This document shows, piece after piece, positions 1 through 8,700 of a stretch of DNA of 64,000 nt. The notes below the pieces were generated by a model that saw only the letters and a list, made by a program, of their open reading frames with translations, had not been told where the DNA came from and made no database searches. Position 1 is the stretch's first letter. Each line of letters starts with the position of its first letter. The translations under genes were made by a program, and so were the position numbers. This stretch comes from Actinacidiphila alni (GTDB taxonomy: Bacteria; Actinomycetota; Actinomycetes; Streptomycetales; Streptomycetaceae): NCBI RefSeq assembly GCF_900112845.1, contig NZ_FONG01000026.1, forward strand, positions 1 through 64,000, read 5' to 3'.

Positions 1-101
1 CAGACTTCCTCCACACCTACAACCACCACCGCAGCCACACCGCAATCGGAGGCCAGCCCCCGATCACCCGAATCAACAACGCTACGGGTCAATACACCTA
101 G
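1..101 (+). CDS. Transposase C-terminal fragment (IS481-like), cut by window start
   Basis: The frame starting at base 3 is open from the window edge to a TAG at 99-101 and encodes 32 residues. These include YNHHRSHTAIGG, PITR and a terminal NNATGQYT. This resembles the C-terminal end of DDE integrase-core transposases of the IS481/IS3 type, where a YN..RPH/RSH motif and a short tail close the catalytic domain. Only the last part is visible, so activity cannot be judged. The stop codon lies inside the left arm of the inverted repeat at 97-279, which suggests that the element end or a second small element begins exactly there. Confidence 0.7.
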   Translation, partial: DFLHTYNHHRSHTAIGGQPPITRINNATGQYT

Positions 102-279
102 GGCGTGTCCGCAATGTCGCGGCGTCCGCCCGCAGGGCGGGGCCGGCGGTGTCTGGTGCGTGCGATCGCAAGGCGGAGGGTCGTCCTCGTAGTGGGCCTA
201 CTCGGACGAGCCCGACAACGCAGCGAGCGTGCGTGCCAGGCGCCGCCGGCCAGGCGCGACATTGCGGACACGCCCTAGG
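97..279. repeat. MITE-like element with 25-bp perfect terminal inverted repeats
   Basis: Bases 97-121 and 255-279 are exact reverse complements over 25 bp, with CCTAGGGCGTGTCC at the outer left end. The spacer is about 133 bp and has no convincing gene. Both outer ends carry CTAG, so the pair could be a target duplication (TA or CTAG) plus true terminal repeats of roughly 20 bp. The spacer contains an imperfect hairpin around 185-215. The structure fits a miniature inverted-repeat element, or the terminal repeat of the adjacent IS copied in inverted form. The transposase TAG lies within the left arm. Confidence 0.6.
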
Positions 280-300
280 GCGGCGTGCGGTCGCCCGTTG

Positions 301-456
301 TTACCACCAGGCGGAGTCGAGGCGGCCTTCGATACTGCGGAGGTGCTGACGGGCGCAGGTCACGCAGAAGTACACGCGCTGGCCGTTCTCGACGGAGCAG
401 GTCCACGTCAGGGGAAGACCCTCGTGGGTCTCGCCGCAGCGGGCACACGTGGTCAT
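301..456 (-). CDS. Small Cys-rich (zinc-ribbon-like) protein
   Basis: A 51-residue protein starting with MTTCARCGETH and ending DSAWW. Two CxxC pairs (CARC near residues 4-7, CVTC near residues 30-33) are about 25 residues apart, plus a lone Cys at about residue 19. This is the spacing of a small zinc ribbon. The function is unknown; such proteins could bind nucleic acid or be metal-binding accessory proteins. The ATG at 456 was chosen because the similarity-like part begins there. An in-frame upstream start near 513 would add 19 residues without motifs, and no clear ribosome site is visible at either. It lies downstream of the whiB7 unit, separated from it by a terminator hairpin. Confidence 0.55.
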   Translation of the reverse strand: MTTCARCGETHEGLPLTWTCSVENGQRVYFCVTCARQHLRSIEGRLDSAWW

Positions 457-540
457 GGTCGAGGGCGTGGCCCGGGAGTTCTTCTGATCCACTGGTTGAC
501 GATACCTCTGCATGTGCCGCGTTTGTCGTCATAACGCACC

Positions 541-570
541 GCGGGGCCGGTCGATGTCGACCGGCCCCGC
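541..570. terminator. Perfect 14-bp hairpin, terminator of the whiB7 unit
   Basis: GCGGGGCCGGTCGA at 541-554 pairs perfectly with 557-570 around a TG centre. It lies about 95 bases beyond the stop of the last gene of the leftward whiB7 unit and before the small Cys-rich gene. No clear T-run follows, which is usual for high-GC actinomycete terminators. Confidence 0.6.
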
Positions 571-665
571 GTCAGTTGTCGGTTACTGCCTGTACTGCCT
601 GCACGGATACTGCGTGGTTCCCTGCGGGGAACCGTGTGCCGCGACGTGCGCCGCGAGCTGTGCTG

Positions 666-1013
666 TTACTGCATGACCGCCATGGCCAGCGCCCGGCGGG
701 CGCGCAGCGAGGCGCGTTCGGCACGGCGCTGCAGCCGGCGGGCGGCGAGCAGGCGCACGGACCTTCGTTCGTGTTCGGCCTCGTAGAGGCGCTGTTGCAT
801 ATGGGCACGAGCCAGTGCTTCTGGCATGAGTTGCATCTCGAGGTTCCTGTTCTGGTGCGACGCGAAGTCGTCGGATGTACGTGCGGGGATTTCGCTGAGT
901 GTGGGATTCATCGGGGCCTGATTCCGGGGGTCGAGCGTGAGTGGGTTGTCGATGGTGCCGGGCATGAGCGGGGTTCTGACGTTCCTGACCGGACGGGTCC
1001 TCCTGGCGGTCAT
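666..1013 (-). CDS. Conserved hypothetical protein, Arg-rich, co-translated with whiB7
   Basis: A 115-residue protein of unknown function. The C-terminal half is a charged, Arg/Ala/Leu-rich helix-forming stretch with segments such as RRLQRRAERASLRARRAL. The start ATG at 1013 overlaps the whiB7 stop as ATGA, which supports translational coupling and this start. An internal ATG at 911 would give an 81-residue protein beginning MNPTLSEIP. Being downstream in the same transcript, it should share whiB7 control by the leader attenuator and so be induced by ribosome-targeting antibiotics; that is an inference. No membrane segment or catalytic motif is visible. Confidence 0.65.
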   Translation of the reverse strand: MTARRTRPVRNVRTPLMPGTIDNPLTLDPRNQAPMNPTLSEIPARTSDDFASHQNRNLEMQLMPEALARAHMQQRLYEAEHERRSVRLLAARRLQRRAERASLRARRALAMAVMQ

Positions 1014-1372
1014 ACCGCGACCGCGTCCTTGCGCGGACGGCCACGGGGCCGCTTGCGGGGGACGACCACACCCTGGATGAACAGCTCGCCGCCCCAGACA
1101 CCCCAGGGCTCACGGCGGTCCTTGGCACCGGCGAGGCAGGCCTCGCGGACCGGACAGGTCTGGCAGAGGGACTTGGCGTATTCGACGTCGGCCGGGGACT
1201 CGGCGAAGAAGACCTCCGGGTCGTAGGTCCGGCACGGGACGGGCACGCCGAGTCGGTCGATCTCGTCGTCGAGTTCGGTGAGGGGCAGCAAGGGAGTCTC
1301 CGGGTCGTGGGCTGCGGGCGGGTGGCTCAGGTCGGGCTGGGGTCCGGACGGTGCGTGCTGGGCGGTAGGCAC
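1010..1372 (-). CDS. whiB7: WhiB7/WblC redox-responsive transcription activator
   Basis: A 120-residue WhiB-family iron-sulfur protein. It has a Cys in VPCRTYDPEVFF and a CQTCPVREAC cluster motif, giving the four cluster ligands. A GVWGGE turn follows and then a C-terminal AT-hook RPRGRPRK. The AT-hook is diagnostic for WhiB7 (WblC in Streptomyces). That protein binds AT-rich DNA next to the -35 box with the main sigma factor and activates intrinsic antibiotic-resistance genes. The start is GTG at 1372 with a GAGGAACG site upstream. The gene lies about 600 bases behind its apparent promoter, with a leader ORF and an attenuator hairpin in between. The next gene overlaps by 4 bases. Adjacency to uvrD2 matches M. 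tuberculosis Rv3197A/Rv3198c. Confidence 0.93.
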   Translation of the reverse strand: MPTAQHAPSGPQPDLSHPPAAHDPETPLLPLTELDDEIDRLGVPVPCRTYDPEVFFAESPADVEYAKSLCQTCPVREACLAGAKDRREPWGVWGGELFIQGVVVPRKRPRGRPRKDAVAV

Positions 1373-1454
1373 GGTTGGTTCGTTCCTCGTCTGTCGGTCC
1401 GGCCGGTGGGCCGGGTCTTTTTGCTGCCTGTCCTGCGGAACAGGCCGTTTTCCT

Positions 1455-1503
1455 GGAGGGAAAACAGAAGGGCCGCGGATCCCGGTCTGGGATTCCGCGG
1501 CCC
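1455..1503 (-). promoter_or_regulatory. Attenuator hairpin in the whiB7 leader
   Basis: Bases 1470-1478 (GGGCCGCGG) pair with 1495-1503 and the stem extends inward through TCCC/GGGA. On the leftward transcript the stem is followed by TTCTGTTTTCC, so it reads as an intrinsic terminator about 90 bases before the whiB7 GTG. A second stem (GTTTTCC 1447-1453 with 1459-1465) uses the same T-tract and could form an alternative fold. Transcription attenuation of whiB7 by a leader ORF is established in mycobacteria and reported for Streptomyces wblC; the alternative structures here are inferred. Confidence 0.7.
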
Positions 1504-1527
1504 TGAAGGTGCCGACCTGATGCTGTA

Positions 1528-1878
1528 TCAGGCTGGATCACTCCAGGGTTCGAGCCCGCGGAAGGCCCACTTGCCGTACTGCTGCGTCTTCTGCTGTCCA
1601 TTGCCGTTGGCAAAGCCGGCGGCGAGACCATTCGTCGCGACCTTGGCGGTACCAGCGCCGGCGCCGTTGGCCGTCGCCGCGTAGGCAGAGGCATGCGCCT
1701 GAGCCTTCGCCGCTACCGCCGCCGCGGGCGCCTGGGTCGGTCGCTCGCTGCGCTCACGGATCGGCAGAACCGGGAGAGCGGCGGAGGACAGACCGGTGGT
1801 GCGCAGCGAAATGCCGAGCGGGCAGGTGGCGACGACCGAACGATCGGTCATTTTCACGGTGGTCATGATGCTGATCAT
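1528..1878 (-). CDS. 116-residue leader ORF upstream of whiB7
   Basis: This ORF starts at ATG 1878, preceded on its strand by GAGAGGAGG about 9 bases away, a near-perfect ribosome site, and stops at 1528, just upstream of the attenuator hairpin. The N-terminal half contains ATCPLGISLRTTG and PVLPIRERSERP. The C-terminal half is Ala/Gly/Asn/Gln-rich (AAKAQAHASAYAATANG) and ends in EPWSDPA. It has no recognised domain. Position between the whiB7-type promoter and the terminator suggests a regulatory leader ORF whose translation sets attenuation. It is unusually long for that role, and its protein could have a function of its own. Confidence 0.65.
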   Translation of the reverse strand: MISIMTTVKMTDRSVVATCPLGISLRTTGLSSAALPVLPIRERSERPTQAPAAAVAAKAQAHASAYAATANGAGAGTAKVATNGLAAGFANGNGQQKTQQYGKWAFRGLEPWSDPA

Positions 1879-1984
1879 TGGGCTCGCCTCCTCTCGGCGT
1901 CTCGTGGGGCTGATGGAACGGACTGCAAGTACATCACGTTCCGACCGGGTCTTGGAAGACCCGCTCTCGACCGTGCTCCCGCAG

Positions 1985-2021
1985 GCTATGGGGACTTCCC
2001 GGGGATGCGCAAACTATTTTT
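1985..2021 (-). promoter_or_regulatory. Probable WhiB7-dependent autoregulated promoter
   Basis: Read leftward: an A/T run AAAAATAG (about 2014-2021) abuts TTTGCG (2008-2013), then a 17-base spacer and CATAGC (1985-1990). An AT-rich stretch immediately upstream of the -35 box is the known signature of WhiB7-activated promoters, whiB7 itself included. The promoter overlaps the uvrD2 stop codon. The transcript would begin near 1978 and carry a leader of about 600 bases. Confidence 0.6.
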
Positions 2022-4215
2022 CCGCCTCTTCTTCAGATTCTTCGGAAGATCCTTCGAGGGCCTGGTCGGCGCCCGGTTCGAGTCCCGCGCACAGCGCCAG
2101 GACGTCCGCACCGAACTTGTCGAGCTTGCGCGCCCCGACCCCGGCGATCTGCGACAGCTCCGCCTCGCCGTCCGGCCGGACCTCGGCGATGGCCAGCAGC
2201 GTCTTGTCGGTGAAGACGCAGTAGGCGGGCTGGCCGAGCGCCTTGGCCTGCTCCATCCGCCAGGCGCGCAGCCGCTCGTACAGCGCCTCGTCGAGGTCGG
2301 ACGGGCAGTCCTCGCAGCGCATCAGTTTGATCTCGCCGGCCTCGGACAGCGTCCGGCCGCAGACCCGGCACAGCACCGGGCCGCGCCGCTTGCGCCCGCC
2401 GGAGCCGCGCTCCGCCCCGCCCGCGCCCGCCCCCTGGCCCCGGGCGCCGCGCGGCGCCGAGCCGGGCCGCAGACCGTCGAGGAAGCGGGACGGCTTGCGC
2501 CCGCCGCGCCCGCCGGGCGACCGGGACAGCGCCCAGGACAGCGACAGGTGCAGCCGGGCCCTGGTGACGCCGACGTAGAGCAGCCGCCGCTCCTCCTCGA
2601 CCTGCTCGTCGGTCTTGGCGTACGTGATCGGCAGCGTGCCCTCGGTGAGGCCGACGAGGAAGACCGCGTCCCACTCCAGGCCCTTGGCGGCGTGCAGCGA
2701 GCCGAGGGTGACGCCCTCGACGGTCGGGGCGTGCTGGGCGTTGGCCCGCTCGTCCAGCTCGGCGACGAAGTCGGACAGCGTCGCGTCCTGCCGGGCCGCC
2801 GCGAAGTCCTCCGCCAGCCGGACCAGCGCGGCCAGCGACTCCCAGCGGTCGCGGACGGCCCCCGAGCCGGACGGCGGTTCCGAGGCCCAGCCGCGGGAGC
2901 TGAGCACCGCCCGCACCTGTTCCGGCACGGTCTCGGTCTGGCCCGGGTCGGTGGAGGCGCGGGCGGCGCCGCGCAGCAGCAGCCCCGCCTCGCGCACCTC
3001 GGGCCGCTCGAAGAACCGCTCGGCGCCGCGCAGCTGGTACGGCACCCCGGCGTCGGCGAGCGCCTGCTCGTACACCTCGGACTGGGCGTTGATCCGGTAG
3101 AGCACCGCGATCTCGCTGGGCCGCACGCCGGCGGCGATCAGGTCCTTGATCCGGCGGGCGGCGCCCTCGGCCTCGGCGGGCTCGTCGGAATACTCGGCGT
3201 AGACCGGCTCGGGGCCGCCCTCGCGCTGCGAGACCAGTTCGAGCCGGTGGGCGGCGGCCTGGCCGCGTGCCTGGGCGAGCAGGCCGTTGGCGAGGCCGAC
3301 GACCTGGGGGGTGGAGCGGTAGTCGCGGACCAGCTTGACGACCGTGGCGTCCGGGTGCCGGGAGCGGAAGCCGAGCAGATAGTCCGGGGTGGCGCCGGTG
3401 AAGGAGTAGATCGTCTGCGAGGCGTCGCCGACCACGCACAGGTCGTCCCGGCCGCCGAGCCACAGCTCCAGCAGGCGCTGCTGGAGCGGGCTGACGTCCT
3501 GGTACTCGTCCACGACGAAGTGCTGGTACTGCGAGCGGACGGTGTCCGCGACGTCCGGCCGGTCCTGGAGCACGCCGACGGTCAGCAGCAGCACGTCCTC
3601 GAAGTCGATCACCCCGCGGTCCCGTTTGAGCTGCTCGTACGTGGTGTAGATCTTCGCCACCTCGGCCGGGTCGCGCGGCACGTCCCGGCGGGTCTTGGCG
3701 GCGGCCGTCGCGTACTCCTCCGGCACCGTCTGGGTGACCTTGCACCACTCGATCTCACCGGTGACGTCCCGCAGTTCGTTGCGGTCCAGCCGGATGCGGC
3801 AGCGCGCGCCCGCCTCCGCGACGAGCTGCACCTTGCGCTCCAGCAGCCGCGGCATCTCGCCGCCGATCGCCCGCGGCCAGAAGTACTGGAGCTGGCGCAG
3901 CGCCGCGGAGTGGAAGGTGCGCGCCTGCACCCCGCCCGCGCCGAGCTGGCGCAGCCGCCCGCGCATCTCGCCGGCCGCGCGCGCGGTGAACGTGACCGCG
4001 AGCACGCTCGTCGGCTGGAGGATGCCGGCCCGCACCCCGTAGGCGATCCGGTGGGTGATCGCCCGGGTCTTGCCCGTGCCGGCGCCCGCCAGCACGCACA
4101 CGGGCCCGTGCAGCGCCGTGGCGACGGCGCGCTGCTCGGGGTCGAGGCCGTCGAGCACCGCGTCCGCGGAGTCGGGAAGCGCGGGGAAGAGCGATTCGTG
4201 GGTTGTCGCAGTCAC
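2014..4215 (-). CDS. uvrD2: ATP-dependent DNA helicase UvrD2
   Basis: A superfamily 1A 3'-5' helicase of about 733 residues. It has Walker A AGAGTGKTRAI near the N-terminus, a VDEYQDV Walker B, and GDASQTIYSF and VKLVRDYRSTPQ motifs. A tetracysteine module (CRVC and CEDC, about 20 residues apart) follows, then a C-terminal HRDC domain ending in QIAGVGARKLDKFG. The tetracysteine plus HRDC layout is typical of actinobacterial UvrD2. The GTG at 4215 gives VTATTHESLFP and the usual family length; an in-frame start at 4335 would add about 40 residues with no family features. It is divergent from the mycoredoxin gene. Likely role: DNA repair and replication-fork processing in the cytoplasm. Confidence 0.9.
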   Translation of the reverse strand: MTATTHESLFPALPDSADAVLDGLDPEQRAVATALHGPVCVLAGAGTGKTRAITHRIAYGVRAGILQPTSVLAVTFTARAAGEMRGRLRQLGAGGVQARTFHSAALRQLQYFWPRAIGGEMPRLLERKVQLVAEAGARCRIRLDRNELRDVTGEIEWCKVTQTVPEEYATAAAKTRRDVPRDPAEVAKIYTTYEQLKRDRGVIDFEDVLLLTVGVLQDRPDVADTVRSQYQHFVVDEYQDVSPLQQRLLELWLGGRDDLCVVGDASQTIYSFTGATPDYLLGFRSRHPDATVVKLVRDYRSTPQVVGLANGLLAQARGQAAAHRLELVSQREGGPEPVYAEYSDEPAEAEGAARRIKDLIAAGVRPSEIAVLYRINAQSEVYEQALADAGVPYQLRGAERFFERPEVREAGLLLRGAARASTDPGQTETVPEQVRAVLSSRGWASEPPSGSGAVRDRWESLAALVRLAEDFAAARQDATLSDFVAELDERANAQHAPTVEGVTLGSLHAAKGLEWDAVFLVGLTEGTLPITYAKTDEQVEEERRLLYVGVTRARLHLSLSWALSRSPGGRGGRKPSRFLDGLRPGSAPRGARGQGAGAGGAERGSGGRKRRGPVLCRVCGRTLSEAGEIKLMRCEDCPSDLDEALYERLRAWRMEQAKALGQPAYCVFTDKTLLAIAEVRPDGEAELSQIAGVGARKLDKFGADVLALCAGLEPGADQALEGSSEESEEEAEK

Positions 4216-4254
4216 CCCGCCACTCTGCCAGGTCCGGCCGACACCCCGGGAAAG

Positions 4255-4263
4255 TTGTCCACA
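4255..4263 (+). promoter_or_regulatory. Perfect DnaA-box match TTGTCCACA
   Basis: TTGTCCACA, the consensus DnaA box of high-GC actinomycetes, lies in the uvrD2-mycoredoxin divergent intergenic region. A single box away from an origin may serve as a DnaA titration or transcriptional site, or may be chance. Confidence 0.4.
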
Positions 4264-4361
4264 GCCCGCCCCGGAATGCCCGTCCCCGGCATGGTGTTCT
4301 ACTGGCGCGGGACTCCCTCCCAGGATCCCCCCCATCCGCAGGCGACGAGGAGCGAGAAGCG

Positions 4362-4604
4362 ATGTCGGGCACCGTGACCATGTACAGCACCACCTGGTGC
4401 GGCTACTGCCGCCGTCTGAAGAGCCAGATGGACCGCGAGGGCATCGCGTACACCGAGATCAACATCGAGGAGGACGCGGAGTCCGCGAAGTTCGTCGAGA
4501 AGGCCAACGGCGGCAATCAGACCGTGCCGACCGTCCTGTTCGCCGACGGCTCCACCCTCACCAACCCTTCCCTCGCCCAGGTCAAGCAGAAGATCGGCGC
4601 CTGA
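4362..4604 (+). CDS. mrx1: Mycoredoxin (glutaredoxin-like, CGYC active site)
   Basis: An 80-residue thioredoxin-fold protein. TTWCGYCRRLK near residues 10-20 holds the CxxC redox centre, NIEEDAE follows, and the cis-Pro loop TVPTVLFADGS is at about residues 55-65. Mycoredoxin-1 uses mycothiol to reduce mixed disulfides and is the mycothiol counterpart of glutaredoxin. The start ATG at 4362 has a GAGGAGCGAGAAG site upstream; the frame is open further upstream but without motifs. It lies between uvrD2 and nudC, as in M. tuberculosis (Rv3198A). A strong hairpin follows. Confidence 0.9.
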   Translation: MSGTVTMYSTTWCGYCRRLKSQMDREGIAYTEINIEEDAESAKFVEKANGGNQTVPTVLFADGSTLTNPSLAQVKQKIGA

Positions 4605-4618
4605 CACATCAATGCCGT

Positions 4619-4652
4619 GGGCCGGTCACCACTTCACCGTGGTGACCGGCCC
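4619..4652. terminator. Bidirectional 14-bp hairpin terminator
   Basis: GGGCCGGTCACCAC (4619-4632) pairs perfectly with 4639-4652 around a 6-base loop. It separates the converging mycoredoxin and nudC genes. Confidence 0.75.
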
Positions 4653-4696
4653 GAACCGTCGCAAGAGCCCGGCCGCTGGAAAGACGCCGAAAAGGC

Positions 4697-5662
4697 TCAG
4701 GCGGTGCCCGGTCGCGGCAGGGGCTTGCCGTACCAGAGTTCGATGAGGCGGGCGGCGATGGAGATGCCGAAGGGCGGCAGGACCTCGCCGGACTCGAAGG
4801 CGGCGCGCAGGTCGTCGCGGGAGAACCAGCGGGCCTCGTGGATCTCCTCGCCGTCGACGGTGATCTCGGACGAGGTGGCCTGCGCGTTGAAGCCCAGCAT
4901 CAGGCTGGACGGGAAGGGCCACGGCTGGCTGGCGACGTATTCGACGTCGCCGATGACGACGCCGGCCTCCTCCAGGACCTCGCGGCGCACGGACTGCTCG
5001 ATCGACTCGCCGGGTTCGACGAACCCGGCGAGCGTGGAGAAGCGGCCCTCCGGCCAGTGCACCTGGCGGCCCAGCAGCGCACGGTCCTTGTCGTCGGTGA
5101 CCAGCATGATCACGGCCGGGTCGGTGCGCGGGTAGTGCTCGGCGCCGCAGGCGGGGCAGCGGCGGATGTGGCCCGCGGCGGCGATGACGGTGCGTTCGCC
5201 GCAGCGGGAGCAGAAGCGGTGCATGCGCTGCCAGTTCTCCAGCGCGACCGCGTGCACCATCAGCCCGGCCTCCAGCGGGGACAGCAGCCCGCCGACCTCG
5301 CGCAGCCCCGCGGGCCGCGCCTCCTCGTCCATCCGGCCGGGGAGGGTGTCCTTCTGGAGCGCGAAGTAGCGCACACCGTCGGGGTCGATGCCCAGGAAAT
5401 AGCGGTGCGTCTCGGTCTCGGGGGCGTCGAAGGCGGGCGTCATCACCAGGGACGTCCGGCCGTCGGGCCCGTCCTCGACCAGCACCTGGCCGCCGGAGAC
5501 GACGAAGACGCGGGTGCTCGGATGGCTCCAGGCCGCGGCCAGCCACGCCTCGTCCATACGGTGGTGTGCGGCGCGGTCGACGCCCTCGAACGTGAGGGCG
5601 AGCGGCTGCGACGTCGCGTCGAATCGGGTCAAGGCTGCATCCCACTCACGGTCGTCGTGCAC
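4697..5662 (-). CDS. nudC: NAD+ diphosphatase (NADH pyrophosphatase) NudC
   Basis: A 321-residue Nudix hydrolase that cleaves NAD(H) to NMN(H) and AMP and can remove NAD caps from RNA. A zinc ribbon (CSRCGERT and CPACGAEHY) sits at about residues 150-175. The Nudix box reads GFVEPGES..REVLEEAG near residues 215-237. The SQPWPFPSS motif just after it is the signature that separates NudC from other Nudix enzymes. Start is GTG at 5662; no strong ribosome site is visible. It is transcribed leftward, downstream of adnB, and converges on the mycoredoxin gene. Confidence 0.93.
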   Translation of the reverse strand: MHDDREWDAALTRFDATSQPLALTFEGVDRAAHHRMDEAWLAAAWSHPSTRVFVVSGGQVLVEDGPDGRTSLVMTPAFDAPETETHRYFLGIDPDGVRYFALQKDTLPGRMDEEARPAGLREVGGLLSPLEAGLMVHAVALENWQRMHRFCSRCGERTVIAAAGHIRRCPACGAEHYPRTDPAVIMLVTDDKDRALLGRQVHWPEGRFSTLAGFVEPGESIEQSVRREVLEEAGVVIGDVEYVASQPWPFPSSLMLGFNAQATSSEITVDGEEIHEARWFSRDDLRAAFESGEVLPPFGISIAARLIELWYGKPLPRPGTA

Positions 5663-5728
5663 ATACGTTCAGCCTAACGGGAAGGGGTGACACTCCGGTG
5701 GCCGGGCGGTGCGGGCCGGGGGCCGTGC

Positions 5729-8700
5729 CTACGTCCCGGGGCCCAGCAGACGCTCCAGCGCCGCGCGGTCCGGGAGGTCCGCGGGGCGGACGAGGGCGCC
5801 GGTACGGATGTGCAGGAAAGCGGCGCTCACGCGGTCCGGGGGCACGCCCGCGTGTTCGGCCCACGCGAGCCGGTAGACCGCGAGCTGGAGCGGATCGGCG
5901 TCGGTGGCGCGCCCGGTCTTCCAGTCGAGGATCTCGTACGTGACGCCGTCGCCGTTCACGTCCCCGTCCCCGCTCTCCTCGCGGTACACCGCGTCCATCC
6001 GGCCGCGGATCACCCGGCCCGCGAGCACGAGGTGGAAGGGGAATTCGACCCGGTACGGGGTGCGGTCGGCGTACGGCGTACGCAGGAAGGCGTCCTTGAG
6101 CGCGGCGAGGTCGTGTTCGTCGGCGATCTCGTCCTCGCCGCCCTCGACGCCGGGCAGTTCCTCGGGGCCGAAGAGCGGGCGCGCGTCGAAACGGGACTCG
6201 ATCCAGGCGTGGAAGCGGGTGCCGCGCCGCGCGGCGGGCGCCGGGGGCCGGGGCATGGGCCGGGCCAGATCCTTGGCGAGCCCGTCGGGGTCGGCGGCCA
6301 GCCGCAGCAGCTGCGTGGCGGTCAGCGCCGGCGGCAGCGGCACCTCCCGTACCCCCGCCCGCGCCCGCCGCAGCTCGTCCGCGAGCGCGCCGAGGTCCCG
6401 GTCCCAGGACGCGACCAGCCGCGCCTCCTCGGGCAGCAGCTCCGTATCGGCGTCCGGTACGGGTCCGGGTACGGACCCGGCTCCGGCTTCCGGCTCCGCC
6501 GCCTGCTCCGGTACGAGGCCGGGGAGCGCCCCGGCCGGGCGCGCGGTGTCCGGGCGCGCGGTGGGCAGCGTCTCCCAGTCCTCCGGGTCGAAGGGCTCGT
6601 CCTCCGCCGAGTCGTACGGCTCGTCCTCGACGGGCTCGAAGGGTTCGAAGGGCTCGCCCTCGGCCGCTTGCCCCTCTGTCACCGAAGCCTCTTCCGAAGC
6701 CGGCTCCGCCACGTACGCCAGCACCGTCCGCGCCGCCTGCCGCCGCCGTTCCAGCGCCGCCGGGTCCAGCGGGAGCGGCCAGGGGTGGTCGACGGGGACG
6801 GCGAGCGCCGGATTCTCCTCGCCCTCGGCGGGCTCCTCGGTCCAGTGGTCGATCTCGCCGTGCCCGGCCTCGCAGTGCTCGCGCAGCGCGTCGAGGAAGG
6901 CCGAGGGGCCGAAGGGCTTCTTCTGGCTCGGCCCCCACCAGTGCCCGGAGCCGAGCAGCAGCGAGCGCGGCCGGGTGAAGGTGACGTAGCCGAGACGGAG
7001 TTCCTCGATCCGCTGGTGCTCCTTCATGGCGTCGCGGAAGCCGTCGAGCCCTGCCCGGGTCCATTCGGGCACGTCGGGCAGGGTGCCGGCGTCGCCGCGC
7101 AGCCCGTGCGGCAGCACCTTGGCGTTGTTCGGCCACAGCTCGCGCCCGCGCTCGCTCGGGAAGCCCTTGGCGACCAGGCCGGGGACGGCGACGACGTCCC
7201 ACTCCAGGCCCTTGGATTTGTGGGCGGTGAGCACCTTGACGGTGTTCTCGCCGCCCGGGAGCGAGCTGTCCAGGCCCTTCTCGTACTGGATCGCGGTGTG
7301 CAGGAAGCCGAGGAAGGCCAGCAGGGTGGCCTCGCCGTCCAGGGCGGCGAAGCCCGCGGCGATGTCGAGGAAGGCGTGCAGCGTCTCGCGGCGGCGGGCG
7401 GCCAGCGCGTGCGGGGACGCGGACAGTTCGACCTCGAGGCCGGTGACGGCCAGGACGCGGTGCAGCACGTCCATCAGCGGGTCGGCGAGCGCCCGCCGCA
7501 GATCCCTTATCTCGGCGGCGATCCGCGCGAAGCGCACCCGGGCCTCGGGCGAGAAGGGCAGGTCCGGCTCCGGTTCCTTGTCCGGCGGGTGGAGGAAGGT
7601 CTCCAGCGCGTCCGCGAGCGAGATCACCTCGGCCGGGTCGACGCCCTCCACGGCCGCCGCCAGCGGGTCGCGGCCGTCGTCGGCGCCGGGCCCGTAGCGG
7701 ACGAGCTGCCGGGCGCGGCGGCCGAGCAGGGCCAGGTCGCGGGCGCCGATCCGCCAGCGCGGGCCGGTCAACAGCCGGACCAGGGCGGCGTTGGCGGTCG
7801 GGTCGTGCAGCACCTCGCAGACCGCGACCAGGTCGGCGACCTCGGGCAGGTGCAGCAGCCCGGACAGGCCGACGACCTCGACGGGGATGTCGCGGGCCAC
7901 CAGCGCGGCGTGGATGTCCGCGAAATGCGTGGCCGTACGGCACAGGACGGCGATCTCGCCGGGCGGGGTGCCGGTGCGTACGAGGTGGGCGAGGGTGTCG
8001 GCGAGCCAGGTGATCTCGTCGTCCTGGCTGGGCAGCAGGGCGCAGCGCACCTGCCCGTCGCCTTCGGCGCCGGGGGCGGGCCGCAGCGCCTCGACGCCTT
8101 CGTGGCGGGCGCGCAGTTCGACGGCGAGAGTGTTGGCGAGGTCGAGCAGCCGGCCGCCGGAGCGGCGGTTCTCGCTGAGCGCGTACCGGTCGGCGGGGCG
8201 GCCGTCGGCGTACGCGAAGTGCCGGGGGAAGTCGTCCAGATTCGCGACGGAGGCGCCGCGCCAGCCGTAGATGGCCTGGCAGGGGTCGCCGACCGCGGTC
8301 ACGGCGTGGCCGGTGCCGTCGCCGAACAGTCCGGCGAGCAGCAGCCGCTGGGCGACGGAGGTGTCCTGGTACTCGTCGAGCAGCACCACCCGGTACTGGT
8401 CGCGCAGGATCGCGCCGACCTCGGCGCGGCTCTGCGCGAGGGTCGCGGACAGCGCGATCTGGTCGCCGAAGTCGAGCAGTTCGCGGGAGCGCTTCTCGTC
8501 CCGGTAGGCGGCGGCGAGTCCGGCGAGGTCGAGGCGGGCGCGTACGGCCTGCTTGACCTCGCGCGCCCAGGCGTAGCCACGCCGCGCCGGGTCGATGCCG
8601 GCCAGCTCCTCGTCGAGCCGGGTGTCGTACGCCGTCAGCCGGCCGACCGGCACCAGGTGCTCGGCCAGCTCGCCCTCCAGTGCCAGCAGGTCGCCGACCA

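Noticed and set aside
149..534. Small + strand frames inside and after the inverted-repeat element
   Set aside because: They lack ribosome sites and have Arg/Gly-rich shadow composition. The 301-456 Cys-rich gene on the other strand explains the second half.
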